Shown: positions 58,312 to 64,000 of the stretch, in pieces
How positions within the stretch are numbered: the stretch's first letter is position 1
How the letters are laid out: every line of letters begins with the position of its first letter
Made by a program: the position numbers and the translations under genes
Assembly: GCF_001748225.1 (NCBI RefSeq)
Contig: NZ_BDFE01000015.1
Coordinates: 611,437-675,436 of the forward strand
Length of the DNA: 64,000 nucleotides
Direction: 5' to 3'
Source of the DNA: Desulfoplanes formicivorans
Lineage (GTDB): Bacteria > Desulfobacterota > Desulfovibrionia > Desulfovibrionales > Desulfomicrobiaceae
The notes under the pieces: generated by a model
Database searches by the model: none
What the model was told of the DNA's origin: nothing
Seen by the model: only the letters and a program-made list of their open reading frames with translations

Positions 58312-59472
58312 ATGAAAAAAATTTATTATTGCCTGCTGGTGTGTCTGGTTCTCTGGGGAATTCCTGCCCTGGCTGCCCGGGATGACGGATATAATCCCCG
58401 TCCCGAGCCGGGGTACAATGGCCCCCTTTTTCGGATCGCCTATTTGGAAGGTGGTCCGTACATGGATTATCAGAAGAGTTTTAGGGGAACCATTGCTGCC
58501 CTGGCCGATCTGGGATGGATTGAGCCCATTGAACTGCCCCCGACCAGCGACCCCAACGAAACCAGGGCCCTTTGGGACTATGTGGCCGAGCACGCCAAGA
58601 GCAGATATATCCGGTTTTTGAAGGATGGTTTCTATACCTCGGGCTGGAATGCGGCCATCCGCCCCCAAACCCGGGAAACGCTGATCACCAGGATGAACAG
58701 GGACAAGGATATTGATCTGGTCATGGCCATGGGCACCTGGGCGGGTCAGGACCTGGCTAATGATCGTCACCATGTACCCACCATTGTCATTTCAACGAGC
58801 AATCCTCTTCAGGCAGGGATCATCAAGAGCCCTCAGGATTCGGGGTTTGATCACCTGCATGCCCAGATAGATCCGACCCGCTATGAACGGCAGGTTCGCC
58901 TGTTCCACGATGTCATCGGCTTTCAGCGTCTTGGCCTTGTGTATGAGAATACCCCGGCAGGCCGGGGGTATGCGGCTGTGGATGATGTGGAAAAGGTGGC
59001 CCGGGAGGAGGGGTTCGAGGTGGTTCACTACGAGGACACCTTTGACATTGATGATCTGGATCTGGCGTACACGCGGCTGGTCAAGGCCATGAATGCTCTG
59101 GCTCCCAAGGTGGACGCCTTTTACATAACTGCCAATCGGGGGATTCAGGAGTCCAGGATGGACAGCATCCTGGCCCCGGTTTTCAAGTACAAACTGCCCA
59201 CCTTTTCCCAGTCGGGTTCACGCGAGGTGGAATTGGGCGTGCTCATGAGCATTTCCCAGGCCGGGCACAAGTACATCGGGGCGTTCTACGCCTCCACCAT
59301 AGGCAAGATTATCAATGGGGCGGTTCCCAGGTATCTGACCCAGATTTATGAAGAACCACCCAAGATCGCGTTGAATCTGGAAACCGCCAAAAGAATCGAC
59401 TACAATCCGCCTTTTGATATCCTGCTTTCGGCAGATGAAATTTACGAAAAGATCGAGCACGTCCACAACTAG
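58312..59472 (+). CDS. Periplasmic substrate-binding protein (ABC transporter, TrpX/DUF534-like fold)
   Basis: 386 aa, ATG 58312. Sec signal KKIYYCLLVCLVLWGIPALA. The mature protein has two alpha/beta lobes (LFRIAYLEGGPYMDYQKSFRGTIAALADLGWIEP; DIDLVMAMGTWAGQDLANDRHHVPTIVISTSNPLQAGI; RLGLVYENTPAGRGYAAVDDVEKVAREEGFEVVHY; KVDAFYITANRGIQESRMDSILAPVFKYKLPTFSQSGSREVELGVLMSISQAGHKYIGAFYA). No permease or ATPase gene is adjacent, so it is an orphan receptor here. Ligand unknown. Confidence 0.85.
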   Translation: MKKIYYCLLVCLVLWGIPALAARDDGYNPRPEPGYNGPLFRIAYLEGGPYMDYQKSFRGTIAALADLGWIEPIELPPTSDPNETRALWDYVAEHAKSRYIRFLKDGFYTSGWNAAIRPQTRETLITRMNRDKDIDLVMAMGTWAGQDLANDRHHVPTIVISTSNPLQAGIIKSPQDSGFDHLHAQIDPTRYERQVRLFHDVIGFQRLGLVYENTPAGRGYAAVDDVEKVAREEGFEVVHYEDTFDIDDLDLAYTRLVKAMNALAPKVDAFYITANRGIQESRMDSILAPVFKYKLPTFSQSGSREVELGVLMSISQAGHKYIGAFYASTIGKIINGAVPRYLTQIYEEPPKIALNLETAKRIDYNPPFDILLSADEIYEKIEHVHN

Positions 59473-59596
59473 GCGGCTGAAATTTTTGGGGATGTTACGC
59501 GGACTTTGAGAGCGTCAGGTGGCAGGAGAAGTTGTCGGGGAAAATCTTCTGTACCCATACCCCTGGACGTGATGGCCAGAAGGCGCTGCACACTGC

Positions 59597-59633
59597 GGGC
59601 AATGCATGAAACTTGATGCATTGCCCTTTTTTT
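59597..59633 (+). terminator. Terminator of the binding-protein gene
   Basis: GGGCAATGCAT (59597-59607), 8-base loop, ATGCATTGCCC (59616-59626), seven T's. It is 124 bases after the stop. Confidence 0.92.
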
Positions 59634-59742
59634 GTCCTCAACGCGGAGGGGTACACGGGGATGGGCACTGCAGGCGGGTGGCCTTCCCATGGATCCGGTT
59701 TGTGCAAAGCTCTTGGCGTGATTCAGGATCCGGCAAAGCTTG

Positions 59743-61329
59743 CTAGCTGATGGCAAAACACGGGAGTTTGTCTTGCAATCGCTGGTAAACCAGATGGGTG
59801 AGCTCCCCATATCCTGCATGGGATTGCCAGCGGGCCGGCAAAAAGGGAGCAAAGGTTTCCGGCAGGGATGCCAGGCTGGCCTGTTCAAGGGTCAGGTTGG
59901 CCATTTGTTCGAGGTGGCGGGGCGTGATCCCGCCTCCGGCCATGAATTCAATACGTCCGGCCGGAACCATCGTGCCATCAGCATAGTGTGCCATGGCCAG
60001 GTTGTGGCCCGCGCACAGGGCGTTGGTGCGTACCGTGTCGGCGTGGTCGGCCTGCTGGGCATGGCCGGTCCGACGCAGGGCCCGAGAGACCCCTGCCTGC
60101 ATGGCGGGAAGGTATTCTGTCTGATAGATTCCCCCATGGCAGACAATCCCTCGTACCAGGGCCAGAAGTGTATAGCAGGTGAACAGGGACGGCAGGATGC
60201 GGTGGTGTTCCAGGGCGTGCATAATGCCCGCTGGCGTCCACTTTTCGCCGCGTGTTTGCGGTGTGGTTCGCAGGGGAACCAGTTGATGCGTGCTGCCGGT
60301 TTTGACCAGATTCATGGGCATTTTGCATCCCTTGTGGTCCACGGTCCAGAAAAAGAGGGTTCCGGCGCGCTGGTTGTGTACGGATATGCTGGACGCACCC
60401 AGATCATTCAGTTTTTCTAGGGACCAGCAGCCTACTGCTCCGTCCAGTGCGTGCATGAGTTCTCTGCGCACGCAGGGATCAAACAAAAGGGTGTGCAGGA
60501 GGGACTTCGTGCTGGTGAGATCAGCCATGGCCAGTCGCGTACAGATGGTTTCCAGCTCCAGGTACACGGGTTGGGGAAAGATGGCGGCAAGATCCCGGGA
60601 GAACATGCTGTGCCAGGCACGGGCATTGATGGCCGTGCACTGGTCGGAAAAACATGCATGGTCCAGGGCCTGGGGATAGACGTGATCCAGCAGGTGGAGG
60701 ACGGCCTGCTGTTCCGAGGGCAGCAGCCCCAAGGACGTGGACAGGGCCAGGGATCTGGCCTTGTGGAGCATGGCCGGGGTGTAGGCGGCCAGTTTGCTGG
60801 CCAGGGCGTGCTGCTGGCGACGGGGAAAGACCGGAATTTTGGCCGGAACCCACCTGGAAACGTTGCGTCCGCTCGGGGTCTTGATTTTGCGGGCCAGCAC
60901 AATCCCTTGCGGGTAGGTCAGGTTGTTCAGGGAGACATTGCCGCAGGCCAGGACCGGGAAGCACGAGGATATTTGGGCGTCTTGATGAAATCGGGCCAGG
61001 GCAAAAAGCAATGTGCCCTGCAGGGTTTGGGCATAGCAGTCCAGGCCGTGGTGGTTGGCCGTGAGGACATGGGGCGAGTGTTCCAGATGACTGGTCAGGC
61101 GGGAGGCGGTTTTGCTGCCCAGAAGACGCGCGGTATGGCCGTACACGGTATCAAAAAGGGAATCGCTGGTGGGCAGGGGCTGGGACCAGGGCGTACACAG
61201 GCTCGTGCACCAATCCCTCAGACGGGTCGTGCCCCGGGTACGGATCAGTTCACCCAGATGGCGCCGTTGGCCAAGCACCTGCTGATGCAGGGTGTCCAGG
61301 AGATGGCAGGGAGGGGTGTTCGTGGTCAT
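59743..61329 (-). CDS. Large protein of unknown function
   Basis: 528 aa, ATG 61329. I do not recognise a family. There is no signal peptide and no clear membrane segment. It is rich in His, Leu and Thr with scattered Cys. Distinctive blocks are FPVLACGNVSLNNLTYPQG (near residue 125), MFSRDLAAIFPQPVYLELETI (near 250), VHNQRAGTLFFWTVDHKGCKM (near 325) and CHGGIYQTEYLPAMQAGVSRAL (near 420). It is 75 bases downstream of a sensor-MFS fusion in the same direction, so a joint function is likely, for example synthesis or handling of the exported compound. Speculative. Confidence 0.75.
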   Translation of the reverse strand: MTTNTPPCHLLDTLHQQVLGQRRHLGELIRTRGTTRLRDWCTSLCTPWSQPLPTSDSLFDTVYGHTARLLGSKTASRLTSHLEHSPHVLTANHHGLDCYAQTLQGTLLFALARFHQDAQISSCFPVLACGNVSLNNLTYPQGIVLARKIKTPSGRNVSRWVPAKIPVFPRRQQHALASKLAAYTPAMLHKARSLALSTSLGLLPSEQQAVLHLLDHVYPQALDHACFSDQCTAINARAWHSMFSRDLAAIFPQPVYLELETICTRLAMADLTSTKSLLHTLLFDPCVRRELMHALDGAVGCWSLEKLNDLGASSISVHNQRAGTLFFWTVDHKGCKMPMNLVKTGSTHQLVPLRTTPQTRGEKWTPAGIMHALEHHRILPSLFTCYTLLALVRGIVCHGGIYQTEYLPAMQAGVSRALRRTGHAQQADHADTVRTNALCAGHNLAMAHYADGTMVPAGRIEFMAGGGITPRHLEQMANLTLEQASLASLPETFAPFLPARWQSHAGYGELTHLVYQRLQDKLPCFAIS

Positions 61330-61404
61330 GCAAAGACGTCCTCCATGGGGACCCACCCTCGCAAAGGTTGATGGGTGCGACCACGATCGGGCCATGTCCC
61401 CTGG

Positions 61405-63831
61405 TTATGCATGCTTGTTGGATGTGATGGTTGTTTCGTGTCCGTCTGCCTCGGCAAACACGAAAAAGACGGCCGTGACCAGCAGATAGATCATGCCGGC
61501 CGTGACAATGGCCTTGTTCATCCCGACCAGGGTAATCAGCCCCCCCAGAACAAGGGGGCCCAGGACCTGGCCGATCCGTTCCGTGGCGCTGCACAAACCC
61601 ATGGCCTTGTTTTCGCCGAATTGCCGGGTGGCCTTGAGACCCAGGGCATAGGCATTCTGGGAGGCAAAGCCCACACTGCTGGACAGGCCCAGGAGAAAGA
61701 CCGCGCAGGTGGCTGCGGTGAGACCGTCCAGAAAAAGATAGCAGCCCATGGCCGCGGCCCCCAGCACACCGGCCAGAAAAACAAAGGGCTTTCTGCTTCC
61801 GGCACGTTCGATGATCCGGCTGATCGTGGGGGCCAGATAGACCAGGCAGATGCCGTACACCATGATGATGCGCCCGATATCGGCCTGGGAAGCGCCCACC
61901 AGATGGAGATACACGGGCAGGGCGTAATTGATGAACCCGATGAGCACCAGGGCGCTGGGCACAATGCTGAACAAAAGCAGGATGCGTACGTTTTTGTTGC
62001 CCACATAGGCCATGATGTCTGTGGATACATGGGATTTGGCGGCAGGCGCGGGCACCGTGCCCGATGTCTTGAACAGGGGGCGGAAGAAAACAAAAACAAG
62101 GATCATGGTGACAATGAAAAGGAAGCCGGCAATCAGAAAGACCGGTCCGTAGCCCAGCCGGTCGGCCATCATGGCCCCGGCCGCACTGCCGCAGATGTTG
62201 CCGGCATAGACCCCGGCAAAAAACGTGGCCAGGCCCGAGGCCTTGCGGGTCGGCTCTGCATGCTTGAGCACGAATCCCTGGGAACCCATGAACGCCAGGC
62301 CGAATCCCAGACCGCACAGGCCAAGAGATAGGATGTAGCCCAGCTGATGACTGGTGAGTCCGGCGCAGGAAAAGCCCACACTCATGGCCGCCAGCCCCAG
62401 CATCAGGGGCCTGTGCCACCCCTGTCTGTCAATCCAGAATCCGGCCAGAACAATGGCCAGCCCGGCCCCGGCCATCTGCATGGAAACGGGCAGACCCATG
62501 ATCATTTCCCTGGAAAGGCCGAGCATGGGTTCATACAGCTGGTCCATGCGCAGGGGGATGAAGGTAAAGCAGAGGCTCATGGAAAAAATGATCACAAAGC
62601 CCACCGGCCGGATCAGGGCGCAGGTAAATCCGGGTGAGGTCCCCGGGGAAACGGCCATGGACTGGTGATTTTCCAGATACAGGGACAGGAGCATGATCAT
62701 CTCCAAAAGGAAGAGCAGGGAGATGACGGCCACGGTGAGTGTGTCCATGACAATGGACCGGGTGCGCTGATCAATGGTCGCATGCGACAGGGAGAGTCTG
62801 ATGTGTCCCTGGACCCGTGATGAGCCAGATGGCTGGACGGGGATGTCGATATCATATCCCGGGTCCGCCTTCCCAAGGGTGCTTTCTTCCTCAAGGGGAA
62901 CCGGTCCCAGGGCGTCGCCCGCGAACAAGACACGGCCTTGTCCGTCTGCCAGGCTGATGGAGGCTATTTCCGGGGTCACGGCAACAATGTCGTGGAAAAA
63001 GCGATCCACCCCGTGCATCTGTTCCAGATGGACGCCCTTGGTCAGGAGACTGTCGATGTCCTGCTTGACCAGACTGATCACGGTTGTTGCGTTGCGTTTG
63101 ACAAAGGACTGGGTCTGGCCCTTGAAGAAAACGATGTTGGACATGCTGTAAAAGAGCTGGGCGCATCCAAAGGCCAGGATGAGGATGGTGTACAGACGGC
63201 GTTTGAAAGAAGGATGTTCCGCACGGGCCGGGACCACGAAGATCATGCCCGCAATCAGGATCAGGGCCGCCCCCGAGGTGGCCAGGAGCAGTGTCTTGAT
63301 GTTGGCTACAATGGCGAGATGGAGGGCCTGCTTGATTTTCTGTTTGGACAGGATCAGGGCCAGTCGACCTACTGGCCGTTTTTCGATGGTAATAGGCAAA
63401 AGCAGGTAGATGCTGGAAGACGATTCCAGGGTTTCCGTTTGATCCCTGGAATCTGGCGAGATCTGCGTGACTTTGCCTCTTGTATCCAGGTAGGCTTGCC
63501 AGGTGGATGCGGTCGTGTCGGGGTTCATAGCCTGGGTCACGGTGCCGTCGGGAAGCAGAACCAGGATATCGGTGATGCCGGGCGCGTGTTCCCGGATGGT
63601 TGCAAACAGCCGATCCATGCCCACGAATCGTTCCAGGGGTTTGCCCAGGCGGATGGCCCGTTCGATCTTGCGGACCATGTCGCCTCCTGCCACCCGGTGC
63701 CTGGACAAGGTTCCCTGGATGTACATCTTTTCCAGGGAGGAGATGGTCAGCCCGGCATTGAATATCTGGGAAAGGGTCAGGATGGCCAGGGTGAACAGGG
63801 CGAGGCGTGTGGTGAGACCGATTCGTTGCAT
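61405..63831 (-). CDS. MFS transporter fused to a two-part N-terminal extracytoplasmic sensor
   Basis: 808 aa. Residues 1-400 look like two Cache-type sensor modules: membrane helix (LALFTLAILTLSQIFNAGL), periplasmic domain about 30-175, helices about 180-230, second periplasmic domain about 240-360 (QDIDSLLTKGVHLEQMHGVDRFFHDIVAVTPEIASISLADGQGRVLF), helix about 368-390. Residues about 410-800 are an MFS domain with about 12 helices (MQMAGAGLAIVLAGFWIDRQGWHRPL, the MFS loop-2 region). So substrate sensing and transport are in one chain. Ligand unknown. Confidence 0.82.
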   Translation of the reverse strand: MQRIGLTTRLALFTLAILTLSQIFNAGLTISSLEKMYIQGTLSRHRVAGGDMVRKIERAIRLGKPLERFVGMDRLFATIREHAPGITDILVLLPDGTVTQAMNPDTTASTWQAYLDTRGKVTQISPDSRDQTETLESSSSIYLLLPITIEKRPVGRLALILSKQKIKQALHLAIVANIKTLLLATSGAALILIAGMIFVVPARAEHPSFKRRLYTILILAFGCAQLFYSMSNIVFFKGQTQSFVKRNATTVISLVKQDIDSLLTKGVHLEQMHGVDRFFHDIVAVTPEIASISLADGQGRVLFAGDALGPVPLEEESTLGKADPGYDIDIPVQPSGSSRVQGHIRLSLSHATIDQRTRSIVMDTLTVAVISLLFLLEMIMLLSLYLENHQSMAVSPGTSPGFTCALIRPVGFVIIFSMSLCFTFIPLRMDQLYEPMLGLSREMIMGLPVSMQMAGAGLAIVLAGFWIDRQGWHRPLMLGLAAMSVGFSCAGLTSHQLGYILSLGLCGLGFGLAFMGSQGFVLKHAEPTRKASGLATFFAGVYAGNICGSAAGAMMADRLGYGPVFLIAGFLFIVTMILVFVFFRPLFKTSGTVPAPAAKSHVSTDIMAYVGNKNVRILLLFSIVPSALVLIGFINYALPVYLHLVGASQADIGRIIMVYGICLVYLAPTISRIIERAGSRKPFVFLAGVLGAAAMGCYLFLDGLTAATCAVFLLGLSSSVGFASQNAYALGLKATRQFGENKAMGLCSATERIGQVLGPLVLGGLITLVGMNKAIVTAGMIYLLVTAVFFVFAEADGHETTITSNKHA

Positions 63832-63970
63832 GCGGATACAAGGGGTTCGGGTTGAACGGTTCAGCTCCTCCAGGGGACAACGTCTGTCGCGCCATGGAAA
63901 TGCCTTGCCCGTGTTGTCAGGTGCGTTTCATGTCCGTCACGGGGCAGGGGCCCTGGAACGGTCTGCCGGA
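63832..63970. other. Gap between the MFS fusion and a partial gene
   Basis: 139 bases with no gene seen. It presumably holds the promoter or linker region for the MFS gene. Confidence 0.4.
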
Positions 63971-64000
63971 TCATCCCTTGAAGCGCAGGGCCAGCATGGT
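63971..64000 (-). CDS. C-terminal end of a probable SpoIIE/PP2C-type phosphatase
   Basis: Only the last nine codons are in the window, reading TMLALRFKG then TGA. This matches the usual C-terminus of SpoIIE-like Ser/Thr phosphatases (DDMT-L-L-A-L-R-x-x). Too short to be sure. It lies upstream of the sensor-MFS gene in the same direction. Confidence 0.35.
   Translation of the reverse strand, partial: TMLALRFKG

Overview
The window looks like a chromosomal segment of a sulfate-reducing, Desulfovibrionales-type bacterium (Desulfobacterota). The evidence is a selenocysteine-containing periplasmic formate dehydrogenase, a Desulfovibrio-type homotrimeric porin, a Re-citrate-synthase-like enzyme in place of ordinary citrate synthase, a PurH split into two separate genes, and a flgBC-fliEFGHI flagellar operon. 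No rRNA, tRNA, prophage or CRISPR array was seen.

Layout. 1-6.1 kb: the 5' part of a Re-citrate synthase gene, a LysM lipoprotein, an unknown protein, a candidate structured RNA with an intrinsic terminator, rfaE2 and a lone GspE/PilB-type ATPase. 6.1-13.5 kb: the flagellar basal-body and export operon, read leftward (flgB, flgC, fliE, fliF, fliG, fliH, fliI), ending in two FlgO-like genes. 13.9-16.9 kb: a TPR protein, the IMP-cyclohydrolase half of PurH, and hflX, which appears to start at an AUA codon. 16.9-29.3 kb: a molybdenum/tungsten and formate module (mobB, the tungstate transporter wtpCBA, a MoeA-PBP fusion, moeA, a divergent FdhD, and fdhAB with an in-frame UGA and a hairpin after it). 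Uptake, cofactor insertion and the enzyme that needs the metal are therefore encoded together. 29.4-33.0 kb: an Mla-type lipid ABC system. 33.2-35.4 kb: a secreted unknown and a PlsC-like acyltransferase. 35.4-38.6 kb: a small repeat island with a REP-associated tyrosine transposase (RAYT), a decayed second copy, eight REP-like sites and a PrlF-YhaV toxin-antitoxin pair. 38.7-51.3 kb: a porin, a VCBS-repeat protein, a TPR protein, a four-helix-bundle protein, signalling proteins, PlsY, an RNB-family RNase, the AICAR-transformylase half of PurH and an MltF-like transglycosylase. 51.5-64 kb: purA, a GAF histidine kinase with a response regulator, ftsEX, an Asp/Glu racemase, a periplasmic binding protein, an unknown protein, a sensor-MFS fusion, and the last codons of a probable SpoIIE-type phosphatase.

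The most unusual feature is a family of degenerate 7-bp tandem arrays, consensus AG[T/G][G/A]C[G/A]C. They occur between genes from 22.8 to 51.3 kb and were not seen outside that range. Several arrays form inverted pairs that open outward with TTAAGT and begin at or next to a stop codon. One inverted pair exactly encloses a four-helix-bundle (23S-IVS/Avd-like) gene. Two tandem pairs enclose related AT-rich payloads of about 85 bp, and another pair encloses about 98 bp. This looks like a family of small elements with heptad-array ends, with the four-helix-bundle gene as the only coding payload here. The grouping and the proposed function are inferences; the arrays themselves are read directly from the sequence.
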